In this document: piece after piece, positions 44,839 through 57,990 of the stretch
How the letters are laid out: every line of letters starts with the position of its first letter
Position numbering within the stretch: position 1 is the first letter of the stretch
Origin: Narthecium ossifragum
Taxonomy: Eukaryota > Streptophyta > Magnoliopsida > Dioscoreales > Nartheciaceae
Assembly (NCBI GenBank): GCA_963920575.1
Contig: OY986970.1
Coordinates: 17,568,851-17,632,850, forward strand
Reading direction: 5' to 3'
Length of the DNA stretch: 64,000 nucleotides
The notes under the pieces: generated by a model
What the model was told of the DNA's origin: nothing
Seen by the model: only the letters and a program-made list of their open reading frames with translations
Databases searched by the model: none
Made by a program: the position numbers and the translations under genes

Positions 44839-45058
44839 AATGTGGACAAATTGGAACTGGAGGATCCGATTTATATTGATTGAAGAAGGATGCATGAAGT
44901 CGAACCAATGACAATAAACAAAGGCGCTGCTTGGGAGGTAACCCAAGGGGAGTTCGTTCCTTTCTCTTTTTATTTTCACATTTATATTTTAGTTAGTTTT
45001 ACCTTTTCTTTGCATTTCACCTTACATTGGGGACAATGTCGGTTTCAAGTGTGGGGGA
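44839..45058 (+). other. Athila 3' non-coding region, first part
   Basis: Contains the lineage signature GGCGCTGCTTGGGAGGTAAC (44921) and ACATTGGGGACAATGTCGG, then AAGTGTGGGGGAGG (about 45045). The remaining parts of this region are 47304-47427, 52861-53106 and 55244-56159, separated by LTR insertions. No env-like gene is visible. Confidence 0.7.
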
Positions 45059-45063
45059 GGAGA

Positions 45064-47298
45064 TGTTGCGCCCCGACCCGCGTAGGCCCAACCGGGCTGG
45101 GCGACGCGAACCGGAACCTAACCTACTGCGAAAATATTTGGCGAGGTTTCCCTCTAATCGTAGTGGTCTCCCTAGCAATTCATAATCATCCTGCATTATA
45201 CAATCAATCACAAACCTCAAATACTGAAACTGAATATATACAAATCCTCAACTGGGTAAAAGTTATACAAAATCTCTCCCGTAGGAGGCTAACTAAACAA
45301 AAGGGTATAACTGATGATCGCCGCACCTCAAGCACCGCCAGACGCCGGTAGGGGCGACCGAAGAAGAGCTAGCGCCAGCACCTGCAAATCGCAGCCCGGG
45401 TCGGAGTGAGCACTAAGCTCAGCAGGGACACTACACTACGACACTCATAAGGGAGGGAACACAACAGTGCCGCCCTCAAGTCTACCCTAGATGTACACAA
45501 GGGTCCCATAACCCCTACCGGAAGTCCGTAAATGCAGGCCCAAAACACTACGGACTCACAACAGGACACTGAACACTGTTTGGCGGGCAAGGACACCGCT
45601 GGGTAGGCACTCCTCGACCCAAGAGTCAAGAACACCGGACACCGGCTACACCTCAGATTCAACTTGGAGTCGACACGACCTCTAAACATCAAACCAGATG
45701 TAGTGAGGTCATCTAACCCTATCATCGAAAAACGACTGAATACTACAAATCGAGTCCTGGACCAAGCTACCCGCAACGATCCTAGAGCTAGATCCGGACT
45801 AACTGAAAGCCCCGGATCGGCGATCAACCCATCGCCAACGTCCTACACAGATGCAAGTAATGCACAAAACAATGCCTGTGATGAGCACACGTAGGATAAT
45901 ACAGATAAGCATGCAACAGTATATGATGGTATATCAAACTAGGTATGGGCATGACACCCTGCCGGCCCGGGGTGGTGAACATGTAAGTAAGGTTTAGGAA
46001 CTGCTATAGTAGTACCACCACCAACTGTCAGCAGTCCACCACAACAGCTGCATCGGGAAGCAGCCCCGCAAAAAACATCTCACAGATAAAGCCCTCGGCG
46101 CACGCCGGCATGCAAGGTTAAGGAAAGCTGTAGGGCTTCCGGCCATTTATTCTAAACATCCCGGGAGTCATCACTCCCCCGGTTCACCACTGCCCCTAAT
46201 ATGGGGCTAGCATGGTTAAATATATGTACAAGGTATAAGGCTGTAAAGAAAACTATACATGCAAAGCCCCGCGGGCAAAACCAAGAAGAATTTCCCTCTC
46301 TGCCGTAGACGGATCGATCCTTCCCCCCAAGGGAAGACCGATCCTTCTAATGGCAGAGAACAAACTCTCCATATCATGCCAAGAAAGATTGATCCTTCCT
46401 CCTAGGAAGATCGATCCTACTAGCGATAGGGAACATCCTCACTGCCGTGCCAAGGAGGATCGATCCTTCCTCCCAGGAAGATCGATCCTCCTTATGATGA
46501 GGGGGATCCCATGCTACCCAAGGCACAAGGATCGATCGTCCTCACCCGAGAATGATCGATCCTGCTTGGGTTCAGCATGACCAATAAAGAAGGATCGATC
46601 CTTCTCACAGAAGGATCGATCGCGTTGGGTTATCCGGCAAACCTTCGGTGAGAAATACCGTCAGAAAACTCCATCAAATCTCACAAAACCTTGGGATCTA
46701 GTAGTACGAAGGACCACAAGTCCAAAACTGGTGGAAATACTATAATCTAACAAGTATATTTCAAGATCTAAGTAAAAGATCACAATCAACAGGAAAAAAA
46801 CTCCCAAAACCCGAAAGATTGTAGGCAGGATCCCTACCTTTGCAATAGCAGCTTCAATCCAAGCTACTAGGCCTTGGATTGTCCAAAACCTCTTCGAAAT
46901 CTAGAAACTCTCAGCTCAAGAACTCGGATTTCAAAAGAGATTCAAGGAAGAAGGTTACGTCCATTTTATAGACAAACGAACTAACCTAAACACGATCGAT
47001 CCCTCCAAGAGGAACGATCGATCCTTCCCAATGATCCGACTTCTTGGCATTGGACGATCGATCCTTCTAGCAAGGAAGGATCGATCCTTCTTTCGCAGGA
47101 AGCTAGACAAGGGCTAAAACTTAAGCCCATGCCCGGATCTATCGATCCCGGATCCCACTAACCATTCTAGCCAAATATTACCACAAATGTGGTCAGTGTG
47201 TGCCCACGCGGGTGTGAAACTAGCCGACAAGGCACAATTTACCAAATTGCCCTTGCGGTCCACAACGAGCCACAGGAGTAGAGGGACGGGTCCTCACA
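45064..47298 (-). mobile_element. Solo LTR, Tekay-type, minus strand, with TSD
   Basis: 2,235 bp from TGTTGCGCCCCGACC to GGGTCCTCACA, flanked by GGAGA (45059-45063 and 47299-47303). On its own strand it has a TATA box (complement of 46963-46972), GGTAGGGATCCTGCC (complement of 46822-46837), an acceptor-like TTTGCAG/GTGCTGG (complement near 45382), and AAGGATCGATCCTTC arrays on both sides of the TATA box. It is closely related to the copy at 53112. Confidence 0.92.
46310..47095. repeat. GGATCGATCC palindrome arrays flanking the TATA box
   Basis: Two clusters: 46990-47095 (upstream on the sense strand) and 46310-46625 (downstream), with AAGGATCGATCCTTC and related words, more than ten in all. 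Confidence 0.8.
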
Positions 47299-47454
47299 GG
47301 AGATCTAGGTTGCATATCCCATGAGCAAGAATTAATTAAGGTTGACATATTCATAACATGATTGAGTGAGTAATCTTGCGACTTGGAATTAATTAGTTGA
47401 GTTATTTTCCTTGAGATGGTAGTGACTAAATGTGTGAGGACCCGATTCTCTGAC

Positions 47455-50035
47455 TGATGAATAAATTTTATATCTCGCAAGTATACGAATCGGTGTAATC
47501 AGTATAGTAGCAAGACAAGTATCGTACCCACAGAGATTTGTAGAGATTATTAGAGTAAAACGCTAAAGAACATAAAAGAAAGAAAATAAGGAAGGGAAAA
47601 TAAGAAATATGAAGTCCCGAAAATAGATGATCTAATAACGAAATAAGAAAATGATGGAAATATGATGGATGAATACTAAGGTTCCGATTTCACCATAATA
47701 TCCTCATTCTATGCATTGAATCAATCAAAATCTCAGTTTAAATCCAAGGGCTCGCTCTTCCGGTATGATGATCCGTTCGATCGTGGTCTTCACCAAGTAC
47801 CCCCAATTAACCCTAGCTAATGAACCCATAACTAAGTGTTAACCAAGAATCCATTAAGCTCTGAAGAACAATTATGAACCAAGAAGTGTCTTAGCTTGAA
47901 CCCGGCTTTGATATAAACTCATTCATTCATAGATCCTGTAAGATTAGGGAATGAACCCTCGCCCAATCTCACATAAAACAATCTATAATACTTCTATTGA
48001 TCAGATAAAGGTATTTAAGATCTCAGTTATATTAATGAATGAAATAAGGAAAATAAACTGATTAAGTATTCATGATCCAATAACATAGAATGATTCAGTT
48101 AGGGCTACATCGGTACCTTAGAGAAGAACTAGACACTCATGTTCATCATGAGGGCAACAAAACTAATGAAGAAATAAGATGAGAAAAAGAAAAGAAAACC
48201 AAGCATTGAACCAGTCTCCTCTCCTCCAAACGCTACCAAAAAAGTCCCCCTCCAACCCTAGAAAGAGTCATATTTATAGCCTTAAGGGTCTCCATCCACG
48301 GATTAGATCTAAACCATTGATTTTCTTCACTTACACAGTAGGATCGATCCCACCAGGGGTGTCGGATCGATCTGACTCATCAAAATCCTCAATTTCTGGC
48401 TACGCCAGAGTCGGATCGATCCCACTAGGGGTGTGGGATCGATCCCTCAGTAGGATGGATAGTAGGATCGATCTGACTATGATCATCTGAAAAGCATATG
48501 TTCTGTCAGGATTTAATTCCCGAGTCCGATCGATCCCACTCCAGGCGTGCGATCGATCGGACTACCTGAGTATTTACTGTTTTGCCATCCAAACTGCGCC
48601 ATTGGTACTAAAATTGTTGTTACTTCCTCTAGGGCACTAGGAATCACGAACCGTAAAATTCTCCAGAAACTAGACTTCAAGAGCTTTTCAACCATATATG
48701 GCCCATCATCTGGTTCTTCATGAGCAGGTACAGTTTAATCTTTCAAGTTGATCCCTGTAATCTTTTCAGCTTTTTTGCTCCTTTTTCCTGCATTTTGCAA
48801 ACAACTATGTGAAGCAACATATAGATATAAAAATAGTAATAAAGGATTTGATTAAGGATAATAATCTAGCAATTGAGATGGTTATAAGACTGTTCAGAGT
48901 GCACTTTCATGCACTCATCACACCCCCCAACCAGCTTATTGCTAGTCTCTAGCAATTCAAAGTGCATAAAATATAATTAAGCACACTAACGGTTCAAGGA
49001 TGTAGACAAGCATGATAAAAATTCTGCCTTATCAAGTCAATAATGTTGTACACCGTACAGAGCACGAAAACTTCTTCTACTCATACATATACTACCAACA
49101 TATGAAATCAACTTCTACACTTCAAACATGCTAATCGCCATCCAGAAGAACACATGTGACGTGAGAAATAAATGTTATGTACAGAAGCAACTTCTACCCA
49201 CCATTAGTCCAAACACACTACTATCTTCATGACAAATCATCCAACCCTCGCACTTTAAGTACAACATGCTCTTTTTTTTTTCAACTATCAGACATTTTGC
49301 CTTTTTACGCGAGCACTCTCCGCTTCTTGAGGCGCAGAGACCCGATTACTTAACAAAACACTGAGTAGTTTTTTAGCTATTAGTAGTTCTACCTTTTTAC
49401 GCGAGCTCCCAGCTTCCTGAGGCAAGAACACCCGGTTACTCAGTAGATCACCTAATAGTCGTTTAGGCACAGCTTAATCAAGCTCCAGAACTTTTTCTCC
49501 TCTTTTTTTTCCTTTTTTTTCTGCATGCAATACTCAACACTAGCTAATGCTGAAATCATGGTCTAGATTGACAATAGGATGCTCATTCCTCTGGAGAGTA
49601 TAATCGCTACTACACAGAAAGTGTTCGTGTGTGACTCACATAATGTTCTACCTTCAGGTTATCACGCATGCAATCAATGTATAGGCCAATCCATATGAAA
49701 GCAGCATGTATAATAAGCATAAAAATTTCAGCTCATCTATAATTTAACACTATTATCCCCACAAGGTAGCATGAATACGGTCATGACTGTCTACACCCCC
49801 CAACCTGAAATTAACATTGTCCTCAATGTGTGCATCGTAAACAATAACATACGTAGGAGGTGGTTATCCAAATTTCCATAGAAAGAAGAGACAAGATAAT
49901 GTAAATAAGAAAGAGGCCACCTGATAGAGTAAGCGAACATCTCCTCAAGGATCCTCAAGGTGGCTAAAAACCTAAAACAATAACATACGTAAACAATTTC
50001 AATGCGGCATCATCTCCTCAAGGATCCTCAAGGTG
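47455..50035 (-). mobile_element. Truncated minus-strand Athila-like element: 3' LTR plus internal end
   Basis: The LTR (47455-48920) runs TGATGAATAAATTT to TGCACTCATCA and matches the 59244 solo LTR. Immediately beyond it, the minus strand has a polypurine tract (complement of CACCCCCCAACC). At 49794-49835 the complement of the CATTGAGGACAATGT signature and a second TTGGGGGG run appear. The element is cut at about 50035, next to a duplicated CTCCTCAAGGATCCTCAAGG (49944 and 50010). No matching target duplication remains, so insertion was followed by a deletion. Confidence 0.75.
48340..48565. repeat. GGATCGATCC/CGATCGAT palindrome array in LTR
   Basis: About eight palindromes next to the minus-strand TATA box (complement of 48271-48280), the same arrangement as at 11310 and 60125. 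Confidence 0.8.
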
Positions 50036-53000
50036 GCCGATCTCTTCTTAGTTTGTTTCCGTGTCGAGCGCGATCGGCTGATCGCATTGCCTTTTTGCGA
50101 CCCCAGGGGCAATTTGGTCAAATTGCGCCCTGTCGGGTGGTTTCACACGCGTAGTGCACACACAACCTTATAGCGATGTATGTGCTTGAGTAGACCCATA
50201 GGAGTGCTCTGGATCTGAAGATCGGGGTTTGATCAAGTAGATTGAGATCTGAACGGCTGTGATGAAATTGATGATGATCGAAAAGCCGTGGACTTAAGTA
50301 ACCGATTGTTTAAAACCTAGCACTACTATTCATCCCCCCTTCAGCGAGAGCTGCTTGGGTCACGACGCGACGGCTGAGGAGAGGGAGAGATTGCGATCGG
50401 AGGTGAGAGACGCGGCTGCGGGGCTCTTCTCTCCGGCGGCGGGGAACTTGGCTGCGTTGGCGACGGCGACGAAAACGTTGGTGGCGACGACGGAGACCTT
50501 GGCGGTGACGATTGCTGTGGCCAGAGAAGAAGAGGAAGGACTCGACCTCGACGCCGAGAGGTAGGGATTCCTACCCTAACCCTTGGTGAGGCACCTAGGG
50601 CTTGGATTGATACATGCTTGCTTTGGAGTTTGTTGCTCTGCTATGATTTTCGTGGCTGCTTGCTTTGGGTTTCCTACGTTTGCTCTGTTTTCTTTGGGTT
50701 CTTGATTGGTTGTGGGTTCCTCAGGGCTATGATGGTGGATGAAGGTTGATGTCCTTCTCTGTTCCTTGTTCTTGATCTGCCAGACGTTTGAGATCCTCTC
50801 CCAACCGCTTCCTTGATTTCCATGGAGTTTTCATAGGTTGGTTCGGAGATTTACTTCCCTTTCCCCCTCGTTGGATCCTTTGCTTTCTTCAGCTCCAGCA
50901 TGTACTCCAGCTGGGTATCCTCTTCCTTCCCCTATTCTGGACTCGCGGATGAGTAGGCTCTTCCTCTGTTTCTCCTCCTTGTTGCTGCAACAGTTCGATC
51001 TATGGGATTTCATGGTTTGTTTTTGTGAGGTTTCTTCCCCTTTGTCTGGTTTCTGATGGACGACGATGTGGCTTCACCTTCTTCTTCGATGTTATGCCAC
51101 TGACCCCGACATTAGGTCGTGTCCTGTTCCTTCCTCATTCCTCCTCTCTTGCCGCTGTGATTTAGTTCTATGGGAGTTCACGGATTTCTGATGAGATTTC
51201 TTCCCTTCTCTGTGCTTCCTTTTCGTTCCCTGTTCTTGATATGCTAAGGCTGGAGATCCTTCTCCAACCTCTTCCTGATTTCTCTGAGGGCCCTATGGTT
51301 GAGCTCCTAAGCTTTGTTGGGTTGCTGCTGCGATTGATGGATCCCATTTGGGATCAACTGCTGACCCTTGGATTCCACTTCAAGGCCTCTATTCCTGGAT
51401 GGTTGTTGGGCAGTTGGTTAGTGCTGGCCCTCCCTTCCCCTGAAGCTGAGTTGTAGGATCAAAGCTTGGGATTCCATTTAATTGCTGTCACATTCAACCT
51501 TGTATACCTTGTATAACTGTTAGCATAGGTGCAGTACTTTCATTTAGTTTATATTGAGCCTTACTGTTGTCTTTGTACTCAATGTCATTGCCATCCTTTG
51601 GTGCCGTCCGTTCTGCCTCTATTTAAATCTTGCAATTGCATGGTTGGTTACTTCAAGTATGTAGTATTATATCGTGAAAGCCTAGGGCCAGCGGTGTGTC
51701 CGTTTCTTTTTTATTTGTGGGAATGTCTAGATCTGATTGGGCCGAAGGTGTACCTTTGTATGTGTTGAATGAAATTATATATGATTTGGATACGTAAATG
51801 TTGAGCTTGACTTCTGTTTATCCTTGAATGCTAAATCTACACTATAGCTATGTTATACCCTGTTGGACTTTTTATTGATGACTTGGCATGTAGAGACACC
51901 TAGGCCTAGTTGCTTGACTAGAGTCATGCATGTGTATGCATTAGAAGCATTAAGGCTAGGTGCGAGCGATAGGCTCGATCGCCGATTCGAGGGCCCGGGT
52001 AGCTCGGATCTAGCTCTAGAACCGAGGTATGGGTAGGAGGACTAGGGCGAGATTGTGTGGTTATGATCTTGTGTTGATCGACGTTACAACCTAGTTATGC
52101 TCATTGAATTATGATATTGAGGTGTAGAGGTTGTGTCTACTTTCGCTCCAAGTGCTAGATATGGATGTCGATGTCCCTGACTTGTGTCCCCATGAGGGAT
52201 GGTGGTATTGAGTCTGGGCAGGGTAGAGCCCGCAGTCGTGTTGCTCCCCTCGTTGTTAGGTGAGGGTGGGACCTGGACAGGAGCCCTTGGGGAATCGACG
52301 AGGCTAGGGTTAGCCTCTTGGCATACTTAGCCTTGATGAAAGTAGATAAAGTTGCAGTCTTATCCTTTCCTTGAGAGTGCCGTAGAGTAGAACCCTACTG
52401 TGCTTTATGTTCACCCTACCCGGACTGCATTCTGCAGTTGCAGGCGCCGCTCCTTCCACTTCAGTAGTCCCAGGCGGATCAGTTCTTGGAGGCGCTTCTA
52501 CTTCGGGTGGACTTTGAGGATGTTTGGCAGATGAGGGCTTCTATTCAGTATTTTATTTTTATTTGATGTAGTTAAATCTTGGAGACTATTATTTCGTATT
52601 TGAGGACAATTGTATAACTTTAAATTTGATAGTAATGAGGAATGATGTTTATTTAAATGTTTAAATTGGGTTGTAATAACAATAGTAGTTGTGAATCTAC
52701 ATTTAAATTTATTGTGGAATATAGAAGTTGTACAGGTTCCTTGTGTATGAATTATAGAGGAGACTCTGTCAAAATTTTTGCGCCAATTGATGATTTATCA
52801 GGTTTAGGTTGCTCACTCCTTGATCTGGATGGGTTTTCTGGGTCGGGGCGTGACAAAATGAGTTGACAAAAGCTGGTGAGATCTTGAGCATTTAGACCGA
52901 CACATTCATATCAGTCTCGCTATTTTCTTTCATGAGAGATATTCTTCTATGGATTTGTTTCTCTAGAACTTGCTTTGATTCTATTTTAGGCCACATTGAC

Positions 53001-53111
53001 ACATGCATACATGAATATGATTAAGGCCGTCTTTGTTATAAGCTACGTAAGCCAAATAGCTTACCTTGTAATTAATTTTTTCTTTCGCTAAACCCCTTTG
53101 AGCTTTATTGA

Positions 53112-55238
53112 TGTGAGGACCCATCCCTCTACTCCTGTGGCTCGTCGTGGACCGCAAGGGCAATTTGGTAAATTGCGCCTTGTCGGCTTGTTTCACACCC
53201 GCGTGTGCACACACTGACCATGTCTGTGGTAATGTTTGGCTAGAATGGTTAGTTGAACCTGGAATCGAAAGATCCGGGCTTGGACTTAAGTTTTAGCCCA
53301 AGTCTAGCTTTCTGCGCCTAAGGGATCGATCGTCCTAGCTAGAAGATCGATCTCTTAGTGCCAGAAAGTCAAACCCGATTTGGCAAGGAAGATCGATCTC
53401 CCTTAAGTCGGTTCGTTCGTCTATAAAACGAACAAAACCTTTTCTTTTGATTTTTTTTGGAAAATCTGAGATTTCAACTGTGTTCTTGCTGGATTTCACT
53501 TCGTTTGAGGAAGATCTAAGGCCTAGTAGCTTGGATTGAAGATGCTATTGCATAGGTAGGGATCCTACCTACTTTCTTTCGGGTTTTTGGAGTTTTTCCG
53601 GTTCGATTATGATCTTTAGCTTAGATCTGTTAAAATACATGTTTGATTTCCATGATTTCACTGGTTTTGGATTCGTGGTGTCTTGATCTACTAGATCCCA
53701 GAGTGTTGGGGGATTTCGATGTGTTTTCCGGCGGTATTTCTCGCCGTCCAGTCGCCGAAGAACCCATTCGGATTGATCTCCCTTGAGGAGAGATCGATCC
53801 CTCGGCTGAAGAGAGATCGATCCTTGCCTGGGTTGAGGTGGCGGGTTCCATGTCACGAAGAAAATCGATCCTTCTGGTGGAGACGATCGATATCCTTCGG
53901 TTGACAGGGACGAGTTTCTCCCAAGTACTAAGAAGATCGATCCCCTTGGGAAGGCAGATCGATCTCTTAGTGGCTGAGGGGTGTTTTCAAGTGGCTTTTG
54001 CCCACGGGGCTTTGTATGATGGTTTTCAATACTGTTATATATCTGGTACATATGTTTAAGCATATTAGCCCTATAATACAAGCAGTGGTGAACTGGGGTA
54101 GTGATAACTCCCGGGATGTTTAGAATAAACGGACGGGTAGCCCTACAGCTTTCCCTAGCCTTGCATGCCAGCGTGCGCCGAGGGCTTTATCTGTGATATC
54201 TGTGAGCTGTTGTTTGCGGGGCTGCTTCCCGATGCAGGTGTGTGGCGGACTGCTGACAGTTGGTGGGGGTACCACTGTAGCAGCTCCTAGAACTTATTTA
54301 CCTGTTCACCACCCCAGGCCGGCAGGGTGCCGTGCCCAGACCTTGTTTGATATACAATCACATACTGATGCATGCTTATCTGTATATTCCTGCGTGTGCT
54401 CATAACATGCATTGCTTGTGCATTAGTTGCATCTGTGTAGGACGTTGGCGATGGGTTGATCGTCGATTCGGGGCTTTTTGGTAGTCCGGATCTAGATCTA
54501 GGACTGTTGCGGGTAGCTTGGTCCAGGACTCGATTTGTAGTATTTAGTCGTTTTCGATGATAGGGTTAGATGACCTGAATACATGTTGCTTGAGGTTTAG
54601 AGGTCGTGTCGTCTCCAAGTTGAATCTGAGGTGTAGCCGAAATCCGATGTTCTTGACTCTTGGATCGAGGAGTGCCTACCCAGCGGTGTCCTTGCCCGCC
54701 AAACAGTGTTCAGTGTCCTGTTGTGAGTCTGCAGTGTTTTGGGCCTGCATTCACGGACTTTCGGTAGGGTTATGGGACCCTTGTATACACCTAGAGTAGA
54801 CTTGGGGGCGGCACTGTTGTGTTCCCTCCCTTGTGAGTGTCGTAGTGTTGAGGCCTTGCTGAGCTTAGTGCTCACTCCTACCCGGGCTGCGTTTTGTAGG
54901 TGCTGGCGCTATCTCTTCTTCAGTCGCCCCTACCGGGCCAGTGTTTGGTGACGTGGCGGCGTCTGGCAGTGCTTGAGGTGTGGCGATCGTCAGTTCTACC
55001 TTTTATTTAGTTAGACTCATACGGGAGAGATTTTGCATAAAATTTACCATGTGAGGATTTGTATCTATTCAGTTTTAGTCTTTGAGGTTTTGTGATTTTT
55101 TGTATAATACAGGATGATTATGAATTGCTAGAGAGACCACTATGATTAGAGGGAAACCTCGCCAAAATTTTCGCAGTAGGTTAGGTTCCGGTTCGCATCG
55201 CCCGGCCCGATTGGGCCTACGCGGGTCAGGACGCGACA
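53112..55238 (+). mobile_element. Solo LTR, Tekay-type, with TSD
   Basis: 2,127 bp from TGTGAGGACCCATCC to CAGGACGCGACA, flanked by ATTGA (53107-53111 and 55239-55243). Features are a TATA box CTATAAAACG at 53421, AGATCGATCT arrays at 53320-53395 and 53770-53965, GGTAGGGATCCTACC at 53555, and GCTGCGTTTTGTAG/GTGCTGG at 54887-54906. It is the inverted relative of the 45064 copy in the same host element. Confidence 0.93.
53421..53430 (+). promoter_or_regulatory. LTR TATA box
   Basis: CTATAAAACG about 310 bp into the LTR and about 25 bp after the last upstream palindrome. The donor-like GGTAGG palindrome lies about 135 bp downstream. Confidence 0.65.
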
Positions 55239-56159
55239 ATTGACTTCATTGTTAACCCACATTACAAGCTTTAAACCTGAAAAACAATGCCGATACACAA
55301 GCCATAGGACTAGTGGAGCATTGATCATCATTATGATATGTATGGGTGTGCATGTTTCAAGTGTGGGGGTGTTTGGAATCGTGGTATGGCTATGATTGGT
55401 GAAGTGGAGTATATTTTCATACTCAATTCGTGAGTATGTTGTTTCTGAAAAAAAAGAAGAAGAAAAGAAGAAGAAAGGAAGTGGAGGAAATTGTTTCTCA
55501 TGTTACAAAATATGTTTATGAATCCTCCTCATACTCCAAGAAAGGGGTATGTTTATGTATGATTTCTACAAAGGTGGAAGTTCTTGCAAAAGATTGTTCC
55601 CTGTTGTAATTAAAAGAAATTCTTTTGAACAATCTCTCTGCCAATGCAGGAATGTTACATGGTTTGAGTGTTTTGTAGCGAAATTGAAGAAAGTTACTGA
55701 ATGGAGTAATCGGTTATACATATCTAGTTGATGCATTTTTGCTCCATTAGTTCAGTTGGTTTTTGAGCTACATTCCCAAATATTTCTCACCTTGATCCTA
55801 AACCCCGTTACAACCTTTGAAAGTCCTTCTGATCCATGTTATGCATGTGATTCTAGTGGTGGAGAATAAGAAGATATGCAAGCTTATTGTAGATTATTTT
55901 CATTGGAATGAATTTGAGTGAAACACATACCCTTCAAACACATGAGAGTTGAGTGTTAATTTCCATGAGAGTATGTTTATTTGGTTTGCTCCATCTTCAA
56001 GTGAAAAATGCTTACTGATTGATTTTAAGCTGTTCAGGGATGTTTGTTCATGATATATTATGAGTTTTGAAAAGCTTGGTTGTTCTTTGTTGATGGCGCT
56101 GCAACCTTGATTTTTTGAGTAAGTTGAATTTTAGTTTTGCCCGAGGACGAGCAAAGGTT

Positions 56160-56174
56160 AAGTGTGGGGGAATT
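56160..56174 (+). other. Polypurine tract of the Athila element
   Basis: AAGTGTGGGGGAATT directly before the TGATGAG start of the 3' LTR; this is the classical Athila-type plus-strand primer. Confidence 0.85.
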
Positions 56175-57843
56175 TGATGAGAATGCATAACATCATATTT
56201 TTATCTCGCAATGCCTAGTCCTCTGTGCTTATTTGGTACCTAAATATACTCATTACTCTTATATTTTGGTTTAGGATGTAATTGGAGACCTTGAGTGTGA
56301 AACGAAGCCAAATGGACAATTCTGGACAGTTTTGACAGAAATTCGTAATCTGAGCATACCTTTTCCATCCAAACTCTGATTGGGATGATTCAAGATGCCA
56401 TAGAACAGGAAAGGAAAAAGCTCTACAACTTTCATGTTTTGAGTTTTTAGCGATTCTGGTTTATTGCATCAAGGAAATCGAAGCCAGAATGTACGAAGAA
56501 GATTGCAAAGAAGATGGGTCAGTTTCAAAGATTAAATTGTACCTACTTGGGAAGAACCATATGAAGTTCCATATATGAGTAAAAATCTCTGGAAGTCTAG
56601 TTTTTGGAGAACTTTACAGTTCATGATTTGGAGCTTCCTAGAGAAAGTTACAGTACTTTTACTACAACCAGCGCAGGGCAGAATAGCAGAATAAATATGC
56701 AGAAATTAACAGATCGATCTTCCTTCCAACAAAGATCGATCCTTTATGCACCCAGAGATGAAAAAGACCGACGGTCAACCGTCGCATCGACCGCCGCATC
56801 AACTGTCAGCCTTTGTCGAAAATATACCTTCTCAGGGTCGATGCGCAGATCGACCGCGAGCATAAACAGAAAATCTGGAATAAAAAGATCGATCTTCTTT
56901 ACAAAATAGATCGATCTTAGTTGGGGCACAACCGCAATTTGGGAAGAAAAGATCGATCTTCTACTATATAAAGATCGATCTTTGTTAACCAACTTTGCAG
57001 AATAAAGGGCTCAGATCTAATCCGAGGATGGGAAACTTATAGGCTATAAATAGGATTCTTTTTAGGGATTGAGGGTGGTGAATTCTAAGGATTTTTGCTG
57101 CTACTTTCTATTCTTATATATTTCTACGGTTATTCTTTCTTCTTTGTTCTTGATGGCCTTGCGTGGCTAAACCTTAATTCTTTGTCGAGGAAACTGAAAC
57201 TTCGGAATCCATGAACTGTGAGATCTAATCTATTTTTGTTGTCCAGTTTGTGCTTTGGGTATTGAACGGTTTTCTGTGATTATATTCATGATTGTCTTGT
57301 CTAATTGCTAAGAGGCCTACTAGTTTATTATTCATTACAATGTACTGCTAGGTTGGATATCAAATCCATAATTGTTTGATCCCTCTAATCTGCGAAGCAA
57401 CTAGGGTTTAATGATTTACTACGTTTCAGAGATTGCTAGGAGGCCTACTAGATTAAATCTACAGTGCTTGTCTTAGGTTGTTTAGTAGTTAGGGTTGATT
57501 AGATAGCATGTTTCTAATTAACTATGATTGAGGAGAGATTTGAATTTGATTCGAACGGTGAATATTCAAGGTGTGAATTGATATATACTTGCATCAATGA
57601 TCAGTTATAAAGCTTCCGATGGTGGATTTTGACTTACACCAAGGTTTGTTCTCTTAATTAAATTCGATTCTTCAATTTAGATTATTTCTTATTTATTTTC
57701 GTTTTACTCAAAACCCCCTATCTTTGTTCACATAGCACAAAACTTAGGTTAGATACTCATCGTAGGATCGACTCGTACTCGCACTACTACATTTATTTTA
57801 AAGAGTATTCTTTTTATTTTTGGTTGCTTGCGACAACACATCA
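56175..57843 (+). repeat. 3' LTR of the Athila element
   Basis: 1,669 bp, paired with 38329-40044. The palindrome array at 56710-56990 is better conserved than in the 5' LTR and includes CGGTCAACCGTCGCATCGAC. TATA box at 57044. Confidence 0.92.
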
Positions 57844-57990
57844 ACTAGATGGGTAGACAATTTACCAATTGCCCAAGTCTCTCCACTCCAATTTGCTCCA
57901 CACACCCACGATCCACACTCCAAACCGGCAGCCATGAGGGAGGGAGAAAGAGAAGAGGAAGAGAGAGAAAAGGGAGGGGGGGTTATATAG

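Larger units (their letters stand above)
47433..52855 (+). mobile_element. Solo LTR, Tekay-type, with TSD, interrupted by a retroelement fragment
   Basis: Starts TGTGAGGACCCGATTC and ends GGGGCGTGACA, flanked by AAATG (47428-47432 and 52856-52860). It is interrupted after 21 bp by 47455-about 50035. Compared with the 12359 copy, about 22 bp are missing at the insertion point. The remainder carries GGTAGGGATTCCTACC (50560), an acceptor-like ATTCTGCAG/TTGCAGGCGCC (52428-52447) and the LTR 3' end. It belongs with the 12359 LTR. Confidence 0.88.
38329..57843 (+). mobile_element. Complete Athila-lineage Ty3 element with two LTRs and TSD, carrying nested insertions
   Basis: Both LTRs run TGATGAGAATGC...CAACACATCA and the whole is flanked by ACTAG (38324-38328 and 57844-57848). 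A PBS follows the 5' LTR, and a polypurine tract precedes the 3' LTR. The pol order is protease, RT, RNase H, integrase. Three LTR insertions (45064, 47433, 53112) sit in the 3' non-coding part. Removing them leaves an element of roughly 9.7 kb. Broken gag and pol show that it is inactive. No envelope-like frame is seen after integrase. Confidence 0.92.

Noticed and set aside
45664..45894. Open frames within the LTR at 45064-47298
   Set aside because: LTR interior with frames not preserved in the related copy at 53112-55238.
44839..56174. Envelope-like gene expected in some Athila elements
   Set aside because: After subtracting the LTR insertions the remaining sequence has no frame with signal peptide or transmembrane segments.
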